Virus record (IMG/VR): IMGVR_UViG_3300027973_000199
Span: 1-25,840 of that record
Direction: 5' to 3' (one strand)
Source: a virus
Length of the DNA: 25,840 nucleotides
Below the pieces are notes generated by a model, which was not told the origin of the DNA, made no database searches, and saw only the letters and a program-made list of their open reading frames with translations. This document shows positions 1 through 8,067 of this stretch, piece by piece. The translations under genes and the position numbers were made by a program. Position 1 is the first letter of the stretch, and every line of letters begins with the position of its first letter.

Positions 1-1
1 T

Positions 2-1108
2 TCTTTCGCCGTTGAAGGCGCGAAGATCGGTTCGACCCTGCGTATTCGTCTGCCCGACCGCGCTCTGGTAACTGACGGTGCTGCCCTGCAAGTTCAGGAC
101 GACAACGAGCAGTTCACCACCCTGACCGTTTCGACCCAGAAACACATCGGCGTGAACTTCACTTCTGCCGAATTGACCATGCAGTTGGATGACTTCGCAG
201 AGCGCGTTCTCAAGCCGCGTATCTCGCAGTTGGCCTCCAGCATTGACGCTGACGTTGCCAATGCCTACAAAGCAATCGGTAACACCGTTGGTACGCCCGG
301 AACGACTCCAGCTTCTTCGCTGGTTCTGTTGCAAGCTCAACAGAAACTGAACGAGAACGCCGCTGTCATGAACCCACGTTATGCAACGGTTAACCCCGCT
401 GCCAACGCTGGTTTGGTTGAAGGCTTGAAAGGTCTGTTCAACCCAGTTGATACCATCAGCAAGCAGTTCAAGAACGGCATGATGGGCACGGGTGTGCTGG
501 GCTATGACGAGATCAATATGTCTCAGTCGATCAAGCAGCACACCACGGGTAACTTCCCTGTTTCTCCAATTGTTTCCGCAAGCGCCACGTTTGCCGAAGG
601 TCAATCAACCCTCGCCATTACGTTCTCTAGCGGGACCAAGACAGTTAAGCAAGGCGACGTTTTCACCATCGCTGGCGTGTATGCAGTCAACCCACAGACC
701 CGTGAGTCAACTGGCAGTTTGCAGCAGTTCGTTGTGACCGCTGACAACAGCGTGACCTCCGGTACTTCAATGACCTTGGCAATTTCTCCGGCGCTTTATA
801 CGTCGGCAAATGCTTTGGCTACCATTGATGCGTTCCCGGCTACCAGCGCGGTTATCACGTTTGTTGGAACTGCTTCAACCCAGTATCCACAGAACTTGGT
901 CTACCACAAGGACGCAATCACGTTCGCTACGGCTGACTTGTTGCTGCCGCAGGGTGTTGATATGGCTGCTCGCGCAGTACATAACGGCATTTCGTTGCGT
1001 GTCGTGCGCCAGTACGATATTAACAACGACCGTTTGCCATGTCGTATTGACGTTCTGTATGGCTTCTCAACGATCCGTCCACAGATGGCTTGCCGCCTCT
1101 GGGGTTGA
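2..1108 (+). CDS. Major capsid (coat) protein, P22 gp5-like, 5' end outside window
   Basis: The reading frame is open from base 2, so the true start lies upstream; 368 residues are visible against about 430 in P22 coat. The protein would form the icosahedral shell with the HK97 fold. The visible start (IGSTLRIRLPDRAL), the middle block around QGDVFTIAGV, which matches the KRGDKISFAGV region of P22 coat, and the C-terminal GISLRVVRQYDINNDRLPCR followed by IDVLYG are what identify the family. The GTG at 152 is an internal valine codon, not a start. The gene heads the virion module and is followed 23 bp later by a small putative decoration protein. P22-type coat is a confident call; the exact N-terminus is unseen. 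Confidence 0.9.
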   Translation, partial: SFAVEGAKIGSTLRIRLPDRALVTDGAALQVQDDNEQFTTLTVSTQKHIGVNFTSAELTMQLDDFAERVLKPRISQLASSIDADVANAYKAIGNTVGTPGTTPASSLVLLQAQQKLNENAAVMNPRYATVNPAANAGLVEGLKGLFNPVDTISKQFKNGMMGTGVLGYDEINMSQSIKQHTTGNFPVSPIVSASATFAEGQSTLAITFSSGTKTVKQGDVFTIAGVYAVNPQTRESTGSLQQFVVTADNSVTSGTSMTLAISPALYTSANALATIDAFPATSAVITFVGTASTQYPQNLVYHKDAITFATADLLLPQGVDMAARAVHNGISLRVVRQYDINNDRLPCRIDVLYGFSTIRPQMACRLWG

Positions 1109-1131
1109 ACCTCTTAATTTAAGGAAATATC

Positions 1132-1536
1132 ATGGCTCTTCCCAATGGCGCAGGTGGGTATCAAATCGGTGATGGCAACATCAACGAAGCCCAACTCATC
1201 GTTCAAGGCGCACCAACTGCAATTACCGCAACCACCGCAACCCTAACGGGTGCTCAACTGGCTAACGGTCTGATCACCAGCAACACCTCGGCTGACACCG
1301 TGGTTACGCTGCCAACCGTTGCTGATCTGGAAGCTGCAATTAGCAGCGCCGCCAAAGTCAATGCTGCATTTGACTTTGCAGTAGCAGTTGATGACACCGC
1401 GTATCAGCTTACGTTGTCTACCGCTACCGGCTGGACATTGCTTGGCAACATGGTGGTTTTGGAAAACACCGGGGCTTTGTTCCGTGCTCGCAAAACGGGT
1501 GACGGTTCTTGGACTTTGTACCGCATCGCGGGCTAA
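1132..1536 (+). CDS. Small putative head decoration / capsid-associated protein
   Basis: 134 residues, preceded by a clear AAGGA Shine-Dalgarno. The protein is rich in Ala, Thr and Val, has no cysteine, and shows no membrane segment or signal peptide. The second half has the alternating pattern of a beta-sandwich and ends in RKTGDGSWTLYRIAG, a type of ending seen in phage surface and fibre domains. It sits directly after coat and before a strong terminator, so coat and this protein may form a highly expressed pair. A decoration or head-stabilising role is inferred from position and composition; I do not recognise a named family. Confidence 0.75.
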   Translation: MALPNGAGGYQIGDGNINEAQLIVQGAPTAITATTATLTGAQLANGLITSNTSADTVVTLPTVADLEAAISSAAKVNAAFDFAVAVDDTAYQLTLSTATGWTLLGNMVVLENTGALFRARKTGDGSWTLYRIAG

Positions 1537-1542
1537 ACCAAG

Positions 1543-1571
1543 GGGGAGGGCCACAAGCTCTCCCCTTTTTT
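1543..1571 (+). terminator. Intrinsic terminator after the coat/decoration pair
   Basis: A 9-bp stem (1543-1551 with 1557-1565, one G-U pair) closes a CACAA loop and is followed at once by six T residues. This is a textbook rho-independent terminator on the + strand. It lies inside the virion module, so it probably attenuates rather than ends transcription, raising coat and decoration mRNA relative to the tail genes downstream. Confidence 0.85.
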
Positions 1572-1582
1572 AAGGAATCATC

Positions 1583-1990
1583 ATGCCTAATACGCAAGCA
1601 GTTGGGGTCGCATATTCCGACCCAGAATTTACGACTTGTTACGCAAGTCAGGAACTTGGGTACAGCGCGGCGGCTCAAGGTACGGTCACTCAGCTAACCA
1701 GCAAATCAACGGCTGTTACACTAAACAAAAGCGCCGGTCAAATTACGATGAATAACGCATCGTTGGCGACTTCCACGAATGCTACGTTTACACTAAACAA
1801 TTCTTTGATTAGCGCAAACGATGCAGTAATTTTGACTATTGCTGGTGGTCAAGCAACCCCTGGTTCGTACAACGTTTTTGCTAACTCTCTAGCTTCTGGA
1901 TCGGTTAGTATTACGTTGCGAAACATCTCGGGCGGCACTTTGTCTGAGGCAATTGTCATCAACTTTGCTATCATTCATTGCACTGTCTAA
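1583..1990 (+). CDS. Small putative head fibre/decoration protein
   Basis: 135 residues with an AAGGA ribosome site 6-7 bases before ATG, located just past the terminator. The sequence is a run of Ser/Thr/Asn-rich beta strands (GTVTQLTSKSTAVTLNKSAG, then QITMNNASLA) ending in LSEAIVINFAIIHCTV. Similar short beta-rich proteins follow the coat gene in many phage genomes. I infer a capsid surface or fibre role from this layout. No catalytic motif is visible. The two Cys residues are at the N-terminal third and near the C-terminus. Confidence 0.72.
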   Translation: MPNTQAVGVAYSDPEFTTCYASQELGYSAAAQGTVTQLTSKSTAVTLNKSAGQITMNNASLATSTNATFTLNNSLISANDAVILTIAGGQATPGSYNVFANSLASGSVSITLRNISGGTLSEAIVINFAIIHCTV

Positions 1991-1995
1991 ACGGC

Positions 1996-2009
1996 GGGGC
2001 TTCGGCCCC
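1996..2009 (+). promoter_or_regulatory. UUCG-capped hairpin between virion genes
   Basis: GGGGC-TTCG-GCCCC forms a 5-bp G/C stem capped by the very stable UUCG tetraloop. No T-tract follows, so it is a poor rho-independent terminator by itself. It could protect the 3' end of the upstream message from exonucleases or help a weak termination. Confidence 0.6.
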
Positions 2010-2026
2010 ACCTTCTGAGGTTTACG

Positions 2027-2743
2027 ATGGCAACATATTCGGCTGGTGAGCAGATCAACCGCGCCCTGCGACTGTTGGGTGTCCTAGCAGAAGGTGAGAC
2101 CACTTCGGCAGCAGTAATGCAAGATTCATTGATGGCAATGAATCAGATGATTGATTCGTGGAACACTGAGCGGTTGTCGGTGTTCAGCACACAAGATCAA
2201 GTCTTTAATTGGCCTCCAGATTTAATTACTCGGACGCTTGGCCCTACGGGTGATTTTGTAGGCGAACGTCCGATCTTGGTAGATGACGCGACGTATTTCC
2301 GCGATGCAACTACTAACGTCAGTTACGGCATCAAGCTAATCAATCAGCAGCAGTACGACGGAATTGCGGTCAAGACCGTAACGTCTACCTACCCGCAGGT
2401 CATGTTTGTGAACATGACTTACCCCAACATTACAATGACGATCTATCCCAAACCCACAAGAGTTTTGGAATGGCATATTGTCAGCGTTGAGAAGTTGTCC
2501 GAACCCGCAACGCTGGCAACTATCCTAGCGTTCCCACCAGGATACTTGCGGGCGTTCACCTACAACTTGGCAATGGAAATCGCGCCTGAGTTTGGTGTTG
2601 AGCCATCAGAGCAGGTCAAGCGGATTGCTATGACCAGCAAACGTAATCTGAAGCGCATCAACAATCCTGACGATGTGATGTCGATGCCATATGCAATCGT
2701 TGCAACGCGCCAGCGGTTCAACATCTACGCCGGTAACTATTGA
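2027..2743 (+). CDS. Head-tail adaptor, P22 gp4-like tail accessory factor
   Basis: 238 residues. The opening (QINRALRLLGVLAEGE), the helical block with AMNQMIDSWNTERLSVFS, and the C-terminal EQVKRIAMTSKRNLKRIN are typical of the P22 gp4 / packaged-DNA stabilisation family. In P22 this protein binds under the portal after packaging and starts tail assembly. P22 gp4 is about 166 residues; the longer form here is common in environmental podoviruses. Its TGA overlaps the ATG of the gp10-like gene, which matches the usual gp4-gp10 pairing and implies coupled translation. Confidence 0.85.
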   Translation: MATYSAGEQINRALRLLGVLAEGETTSAAVMQDSLMAMNQMIDSWNTERLSVFSTQDQVFNWPPDLITRTLGPTGDFVGERPILVDDATYFRDATTNVSYGIKLINQQQYDGIAVKTVTSTYPQVMFVNMTYPNITMTIYPKPTRVLEWHIVSVEKLSEPATLATILAFPPGYLRAFTYNLAMEIAPEFGVEPSEQVKRIAMTSKRNLKRINNPDDVMSMPYAIVATRQRFNIYAGNY

Positions 2744-4272
2744 TGAAAACGCCGATTCTGGGATCGGCGTATGTTGCTCGGAGCATCAACGCTGCCGACA
2801 ACAGAATGGTCAATCTCTTCCCTGAGATTGTGCCCGAAGGCGGCAAAGAACCCGCGTTCTTAAACCGCGCTCCCGGCCTGACGCTGCTCGCCACGGTTGG
2901 CACTGGTCCCATTCGGGGACTGTGGACGTTCAACGGTGTTGGCTACGTTGTCAGCGGGTTGCAACTTTACAAGATCACTAACAACTACGTTGCTACGTTG
3001 TTGGGTACGGTATCCGGCACAGGGCCGGTTAGCATGGCCGACAACGGTACGCAATTATTTGTTGCTTGTAACGGCCCAAGCTACATCTATAACTCATCAA
3101 CCAACGTCTTTGTACAGATCACCGACGTAAACTTTCCCGGCGCGGTGGTTGTTGGCTATCTAGACGGGTACTTTGTATTTATTGAACCCAACAGCCAAAA
3201 AGTCTGGGTGACTGCGCTGTTAGAAGGTACGTCGGTTGACCCGCTGGATTTTGCTAGCGCAGAAGGATCGCCAGACGGTCTGGTTAGCATGATCGTTGAT
3301 CACCGCGAAGTGTGGTTGTTCGGAACTAACTCGGTTGAAGTTTGGTACGACGCGGGTGCTCTTGACTTTCCGCTACAACGCATCCAAGGCGCGTATAACG
3401 AAATTGGTTGCGCGGCGACGTATTCGGTCGCCAAACTGGACAACGGTTTGTTCTGGTTGGGCGCTGACGCTCGCGGGCAAGGCATCGTCTACCGCGCCAA
3501 CGGCTACACCGGCCAGCGGATCAGCACCCACGCAATTGAATACGCGATTGCTCAGTACGGCAATATCAGCGACGCGATTGGCTACACATACCAGCAGGAA
3601 GGTCACGCCTTCTACGTTTTGACGTTTCCATCGGCCAACGCTACTTGGGTGTACGACGTATCTACACAAGCGTGGCATGAGCGGGCAGCGTTTTCCAACG
3701 GCCTGTTCTTGCGGCATCGCAGCAACTGCCAGATGGCGTTTAACAGCGAAATCATTGTTGGCGACTTTGAAAACGGCAATTTGTATGCGTTTGACCTAGA
3801 CGTTTACGCTGACAACGGTGGCCCTCAAAAGTGGCTGCGCTCTTGGCGGGCGTTGCCTACGGGGCAGAATAACCTAAACCGTACAGCACACCATAGCCTA
3901 CAGTTAGACTGCGAGTCGGGCGTAGGTATCAACAACAGCGGCGGTACAGATCCAACGTATCTGCTTACCGAATCCGGTTTGTTCATCACAACCGAAAGCG
4001 GCGATTTCTTGCTGGCCGTAGCTGAAGGCGAACCTACCATCGGATCTGACCCGCAAGTCATGCTGCGTTGGTCTGACAATGGTGGGCATACTTGGTCAAA
4101 CGAGCATTGGTCGCCGTTGGGCAAGATCGGCGTTTACCAGCATCGCGTGTTCTGGCGGCGCTTGGGTATGACGCTCAAACTGCGCGACCGCGTGTACGAG
4201 TTGTCCGGTACAGATCCGGTCAAGATCGCCATTATGGGGGCTGAACTGCACTTGAGCGGGACAAACGCCTAA
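2743..4272 (+). CDS. Packaged DNA stabilisation protein, P22 gp10-like
   Basis: 509 residues from ATG 2743, which overlaps the upstream TGA as ATGA; a TTG at 2740 in the same frame adds one residue and is less likely. The N-terminus (YVARSINAADNRMVNLFPEI) and beta-propeller-like repeats such as GLWTFNGVGYVVSG and the WLGADARGQGIVYR block match the P22 gp10 head-completion family. gp10 plugs the portal/gp4 channel and carries the tail parts. The region after about residue 390 is a Ser/Thr/Gly-rich beta segment (TESGLFITTESGDFLLAVAE). Length is slightly above P22 gp10 (472). Confidence 0.87.
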   Translation: MKTPILGSAYVARSINAADNRMVNLFPEIVPEGGKEPAFLNRAPGLTLLATVGTGPIRGLWTFNGVGYVVSGLQLYKITNNYVATLLGTVSGTGPVSMADNGTQLFVACNGPSYIYNSSTNVFVQITDVNFPGAVVVGYLDGYFVFIEPNSQKVWVTALLEGTSVDPLDFASAEGSPDGLVSMIVDHREVWLFGTNSVEVWYDAGALDFPLQRIQGAYNEIGCAATYSVAKLDNGLFWLGADARGQGIVYRANGYTGQRISTHAIEYAIAQYGNISDAIGYTYQQEGHAFYVLTFPSANATWVYDVSTQAWHERAAFSNGLFLRHRSNCQMAFNSEIIVGDFENGNLYAFDLDVYADNGGPQKWLRSWRALPTGQNNLNRTAHHSLQLDCESGVGINNSGGTDPTYLLTESGLFITTESGDFLLAVAEGEPTIGSDPQVMLRWSDNGGHTWSNEHWSPLGKIGVYQHRVFWRRLGMTLKLRDRVYELSGTDPVKIAIMGAELHLSGTNA

Positions 4273-5012
4273 TGCCCGTCATCAATAACATCACGCAGAT
4301 CCCCGCGCCTCGGGTTGATTTTATTGACCAGCGCACGGGGTTAATGTCGCGTGAGTGGTATCGGTTCTTTCTGAACTTGTTTACGCTGACCGGATCTGGC
4401 GCAAACGCAACCGCGATTGAAGACTTTAACTATGACCCGATTGGGTCGCAGGTAAGCGAACTCTATAGCATGGTCAACACGCTGGAACTTGGCCCCGTAG
4501 GTCAGCCAGCGTTTGATAGCGGCGTCACCCAAGTCAACACCGGCACGGGCTTGACCGGCGGTCCAATCGTTACGACTGGCACGATCAGCATTGACAACAC
4601 CGTTGTCACGCTTACGGGTACACAAACGCTAACCAACAAGACCATTACAGGTCTTGCTAGTGGGTCAACGGTCAAAGACAGCGCCGGTAACTTGTACGGG
4701 TTTGGCTTTCGGACCATGCCGCAATCGGACAACACTAGCGGCACGCTGGTTTTGTCAGATTCAGCCAAGCACCTCTACATAACTAGCAACGTCACCGTAC
4801 CGCCTAACAGCAGCGTAGCGTTTGAGATTGGTACGGTTATTAGTGTGGTGAGCAACGCCACAGCAATAGTCATCCAAGCCGGATCTGGCGTCACGCTCAA
4901 GCTTGCCAACTCCACATCTACCGGCAACCGATCTGTCGCGTCTAACGGCGTTGCTACCATGATCAAGGTCGCAACCGACACTTGGTACGTCTTTGGTCTG
5001 GGTGTGACATGA
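4272..5012 (+). CDS. Tail/fibre protein with podovirus-type N-terminal anchor
   Basis: 246 residues; the ATG overlaps the TAA of the gp10-like gene. The first 40 residues contain FIDQRTGLMSREWYRFFLNL, a conserved block found at the N-terminus of tail-associated proteins in many environmental podoviruses. Then come Gly/Thr-rich beta segments (TGTGLTGGPIVTTGTISID, TLTGTQTLTNKTITGL) that resemble fibre shaft repeats, and a compact C-terminal domain with SGVTLKLANS and MIKVATDTWYVFGLG. I infer a tail adaptor or short fibre. No enzymatic motif is visible. Confidence 0.75.
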   Translation: MPVINNITQIPAPRVDFIDQRTGLMSREWYRFFLNLFTLTGSGANATAIEDFNYDPIGSQVSELYSMVNTLELGPVGQPAFDSGVTQVNTGTGLTGGPIVTTGTISIDNTVVTLTGTQTLTNKTITGLASGSTVKDSAGNLYGFGFRTMPQSDNTSGTLVLSDSAKHLYITSNVTVPPNSSVAFEIGTVISVVSNATAIVIQAGSGVTLKLANSTSTGNRSVASNGVATMIKVATDTWYVFGLGVT

Positions 5013-6091
5013 GCGGCTTTCTGGGGATGTTTACCTACGGCGGTGCTAATACGCCTTCGGAGTACATTGCCTATTCCACAGCAATTCTTGGGCGTAGGGT
5101 GTCTGCGTACCCGTGGTCTGATGCGTCTGGTTTTGGGACGATCTTCAGCACCACTATCTCTATCAATCTTTTAACTAACGAAGCGTCGCGGCTTTCGTTT
5201 ACTAAAGACAACTCCCTGTTTAGTTTTAGCAATACAATTACTCCGTTTGTCCATGTCTGGCCTTGGTCTGTTTCTGGGTTTGGGACTAAGTACGCCAGCC
5301 CAACTAGCGCGCTGTCACCAACCGGCGCGGGTACATCGGGCCACACTTGGACGCCAGCCACCGACGCATTTCTAACAATTAACATTGCGTCGCCCAACAG
5401 CGCACCGCAAGCGTGGGCGTGGTCGGGTGGTTTTGGCAGCAAGTATTCCAACGGCGCAAACGTCGCCGGATTAGGTGCTGGCATCAGCATGAACGCTGCG
5501 GGAACCCAAGTTGTTGTATCTCACGCCGGTAGTCCGTACATTTCCATGTATCCGTGGTCCGGTGGGTTTGGAACCAAATACAGCAATCCAGCTACGCTAC
5601 CAACGGGAGCGCCCACTTCTGGAACTGGGCCACCAAACGGCGTAGACGTGGGATTTAACCCCGTCACTAACGATGTGGCGATTGGGCATACAGTATCGCC
5701 ATACATCACAACGTACCCCGTAACCAGCGGCGGTTTTGGAACTAAGTACGCCGACCCGTCATCATTGCCGGTGGGGACAACTGACTCTCTAAAATTTGCC
5801 TCCACAGGCACGTTGTTAGGCGCGGGGTCTGCGGCGTCGCCTTACATCACGGTTTGGGATTGGTCTTCTGGTTTTGGCTCTAAGTATTCCAATCCATCTA
5901 CGCTGCCAACGACGGCGACAACATCAATGGATTGGTCAAGCACTGCTGATAGTATTGTGACGGCTGGCAATACAACGACCCCATATACTTCCGCGTATCC
6001 TTGGTCCGGTGGATTTGGAACCAAGTATTCTAACCCCGGAACGCTTCCTACTAGCGCCTTGGCCGTATCCTTTTCTAATCAATCAAGATGA
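5009..6091 (+). CDS. Tail protein with seven repeats, probable beta-propeller
   Basis: 360 residues from ATG 5009, which overlaps the previous TGA (ATGA); a TTG at 4982 in frame is less likely. The chain holds seven copies of a block like YPWSGGFGTKYSNPxTLPT, whose coding starts near 5106, 5254, 5410, 5546, 5710, 5852 and 5993, about 49 residues apart. The later copies are nearly identical. Between blocks are short strands such as GTQVVVSHAG, NDVAIGHTV and DSIVTAGN, as in WD40-type blades. The last block is 13 residues from the C-terminus and the N-terminus supplies an extra strand segment, which would suit ring closure. Position suggests a tail or fibre protein that binds a host surface; this is inference. 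Confidence 0.78.
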   Translation: MSGFLGMFTYGGANTPSEYIAYSTAILGRRVSAYPWSDASGFGTIFSTTISINLLTNEASRLSFTKDNSLFSFSNTITPFVHVWPWSVSGFGTKYASPTSALSPTGAGTSGHTWTPATDAFLTINIASPNSAPQAWAWSGGFGSKYSNGANVAGLGAGISMNAAGTQVVVSHAGSPYISMYPWSGGFGTKYSNPATLPTGAPTSGTGPPNGVDVGFNPVTNDVAIGHTVSPYITTYPVTSGGFGTKYADPSSLPVGTTDSLKFASTGTLLGAGSAASPYITVWDWSSGFGSKYSNPSTLPTTATTSMDWSSTADSIVTAGNTTTPYTSAYPWSGGFGTKYSNPGTLPTSALAVSFSNQSR

Positions 6092-6453
6092 TTACTGACA
6101 ACGAAAAACTAGCTTCCGCAGTCATGAACGCCTACTACCGCGAGATGGAAATCCACGCGTATCAGGTGAACATTGATAACTATTCTGCTATGCTACTCGC
6201 ACTTCCGTCGGATGATTGGCCGCAGGATTGGGTAGCGTTCAAGGGCGTGAAAATCGAGGATCTGCCGCACTCGTTGTCAGACGATGATGCCCAGGCGATC
6301 AGCGATTATCAGTACCGTGACCGTCTACGGTCGTTGGTGAGGACTGAAAAAGCAGAGCAAAGTAAGTCTATCAGGATTAGGGACGTTCTCAAGGCTCAAG
6401 TCGGCGGCGAATACGACGCGCTGGTTTTGGCTTACAAGGCGACGCAACCATGA
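6088..6453 (+). CDS. Hypothetical tail-module protein
   Basis: 121 residues, ATGA overlap with the propeller gene. The sequence is mostly helical and charged: MITDNEKLASAVMNAYYREM at the start, then a segment rich in Asp (LPSDDWPQDW, SLSDDDAQAISDY) and a basic stretch with RDRLRSLVRTEKAEQSK. No signal peptide or membrane segment. A small helical protein directly after a fibre gene could be a fibre assembly chaperone, but the sequence does not show it. Function unknown. Confidence 0.75.
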   Translation: MITDNEKLASAVMNAYYREMEIHAYQVNIDNYSAMLLALPSDDWPQDWVAFKGVKIEDLPHSLSDDDAQAISDYQYRDRLRSLVRTEKAEQSKSIRIRDVLKAQVGGEYDALVLAYKATQP

Positions 6454-6785
6454 CTGTAACCGTAAAAGTCTTGATCCCGGCAAAGCTGGCTGAACCTAGC
6501 CAGACGACCCAGTACACCGCTAACGGTGTGACGGCGCTTGTGGACAAGTTTACCGCGACCAACTTCAGCGCGTCAGCGGCAACAATTAGCGTCAACTTGG
6601 TCACGGCGGCAGACTCAGCGGGCAATCAGAATTTAATCGTCAAAACCAAGACGCTACAACCGTCAGAGACGTATACCTTTCCTGAGATTACTGGCGCTGC
6701 GCTTGGCCCTAGTGGCTTTATTAGCACCATCGCGGGGACGGCATCAGCGATCAACATCCGGGCTAACGGACGGGAGATTACATAA
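6450..6785 (+). CDS. Hypothetical small beta-rich structural protein
   Basis: 111 residues, ATGA overlap with the gene before. The pattern is an all-beta sandwich (TQYTANGVTALVDKFTATN, then ISVNLVTAAD, LIVKTKTLQPSETYTFPEI) ending in INIRANGREIT. The protein lacks Cys, Trp and His. Similar short beta proteins occur in the tail-gene cluster of environmental podoviruses. A minor virion role is inferred only from context. Confidence 0.72.
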   Translation: MTVTVKVLIPAKLAEPSQTTQYTANGVTALVDKFTATNFSASAATISVNLVTAADSAGNQNLIVKTKTLQPSETYTFPEITGAALGPSGFISTIAGTASAINIRANGREIT

Positions 6786-7291
6786 TGGACTTAACGGTTC
6801 AGAACGACCCCGTTAAAGTAAAATTTCGGCAAGACATTTTGGTTGTTCAGAATGGGCTGCAAGAGCTAATTGACGCCGGTCATGTTGAGTCGGTGGCAGA
6901 TCAATGTACGCTCAAACACTACTTCACACCTAAAGATGAGAAGTACGGGTGCTGCACCTACGCCAGAGAAATTTTTCTTCCCAAGGGCAGCGTTGTCATT
7001 GGTAAGATTCACAGACACCAGCACTTAAATTTTATCAGCAAAGGTAAAGTTAAGGTTGTCACCGAGTTTGGCGAAAAGTATCTTGAAGCGCCGTGTACGT
7101 TTGTTTCTGAAGTCGGATTGAAACGCGCCGTGTACGCTGAAGAAGATACTGTCTGGACTACGGTCCATTTGACTGAGTTTGATAACGAGGCAGAACTCGG
7201 TCAAATTGAACAAGAAGTGATCTCCCCTACTTATGAAGAGATGGGGCTGATCGGCTCAACTGAAAAATTGTTGGAAGGGGAAAAATCATGA
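6785..7291 (+). CDS. Cupin-like virion-module protein
   Basis: 168 residues; ATG overlaps the previous TAA. Residues 73-87 read GKIHRHQHLNFISKG, a cupin motif 1 shape: glycine, an HxH pair (H78, H80; H76 may also bind metal), then G87. The usual glutamate a few residues after HxH is not present. A second strand block (APCTFVSEVGLKRAVYAEED, then TVWTTVHLTE) ends with a His as in cupin motif 2. So a double-stranded beta-helix that may hold a metal ion is likely. Its role in a phage is unknown; it could be a structural protein or an enzyme acting on a host small molecule or surface sugar. Confidence 0.75.
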   Translation: MDLTVQNDPVKVKFRQDILVVQNGLQELIDAGHVESVADQCTLKHYFTPKDEKYGCCTYAREIFLPKGSVVIGKIHRHQHLNFISKGKVKVVTEFGEKYLEAPCTFVSEVGLKRAVYAEEDTVWTTVHLTEFDNEAELGQIEQEVISPTYEEMGLIGSTEKLLEGEKS

Positions 7292-8058
7292 CTTGGGTAG
7301 CAACTGCGGTTGTTGGAAGCGCGGTAGTCGGCGGCGTTGTATCGTCTAATGCGGCTAGAAGGGCTGGAAATATTCAAGCTGACGCGACTCAAGCCGCGCA
7401 AGATGCTCAAGAGCGGATGTATGAAAAGCAAGTTCAACTAAACGAACCGTTTAGGTTAGCTGGCCTTTCGTCTCAAAATCGTTTGATGACGTTGTTAGGG
7501 ATTAAATCTCCAACCACTCCTGCTGGCGGCACTCCTTCAGAATTCGTAACTGACCCAAACTCACCTGACTTTGGTAAGTACGCCCGCGATTTTAGTGCTG
7601 CTGATTTCACGGCAGACCCCGGATACGCTTTTCGATTGTCAGAAGGCATGAAAGCACTAGACCGCACGGCAGCAGCGCGTGGTGGGCTATTGTCTGGCGC
7701 TACGTTCAAAGGCGCTGAACGCTACGGTCAAGGATTGGCTTCCGACGAATACCAACGGGCGTACGAACGCTATAACACCAACCGCGCTAATCAGTTAAAC
7801 CCGCTGATGGGTTACGCAACCGGCCCCGGTATGTCGGCAACGGCTGCATCTTCTGGCGCGGCGCAAAATTTTGGAACGCAGACGGGTCAAAATTTGCAAG
7901 ACGTTGGAACTGCTCGGGCGTCTGGGTATCTTGGCAGCGCAAATGCGTTGTCCGGCGCGCTTAACACCGCCGGTAATGCATATATGTACAACAACCGTAC
8001 AAACGCGCTGTCCAATATGTATAACGTGCTCCCCGGCGGCGTTGGACGCCCATACTAA
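7288..8058 (+). CDS. Probable DNA ejection / internal virion protein
   Basis: 256 residues, ATGA overlap with the cupin gene and a GGAAGGGG ribosome site. The N-terminus has a small-residue hydrophobic segment (WVATAVVGSAVVGGVVSS) followed by a helical stretch rich in Ala and Gln. The middle has FTADPGYAFRLSEGMKALDR and AAARGGLLSGATFKG, a block often seen in DNA transfer proteins of podoviruses (the P22 gp7/gp16/gp20 role). The C-terminal third is Gly/Ala/Asn rich. It would be carried inside the head and injected with the DNA. The family call rests on recalled patterns and position. Confidence 0.75.
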   Translation: MTWVATAVVGSAVVGGVVSSNAARRAGNIQADATQAAQDAQERMYEKQVQLNEPFRLAGLSSQNRLMTLLGIKSPTTPAGGTPSEFVTDPNSPDFGKYARDFSAADFTADPGYAFRLSEGMKALDRTAAARGGLLSGATFKGAERYGQGLASDEYQRAYERYNTNRANQLNPLMGYATGPGMSATAASSGAAQNFGTQTGQNLQDVGTARASGYLGSANALSGALNTAGNAYMYNNRTNALSNMYNVLPGGVGRPY

Positions 8059-8067
8059 GAGGCAATC

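Noticed and set aside
5071-5811. Minus-strand ORFs opposite the propeller gene
   Set aside because: They mirror the repeated blocks of the real gene (Pro/Gly-rich, repeated) and lack ribosome sites.
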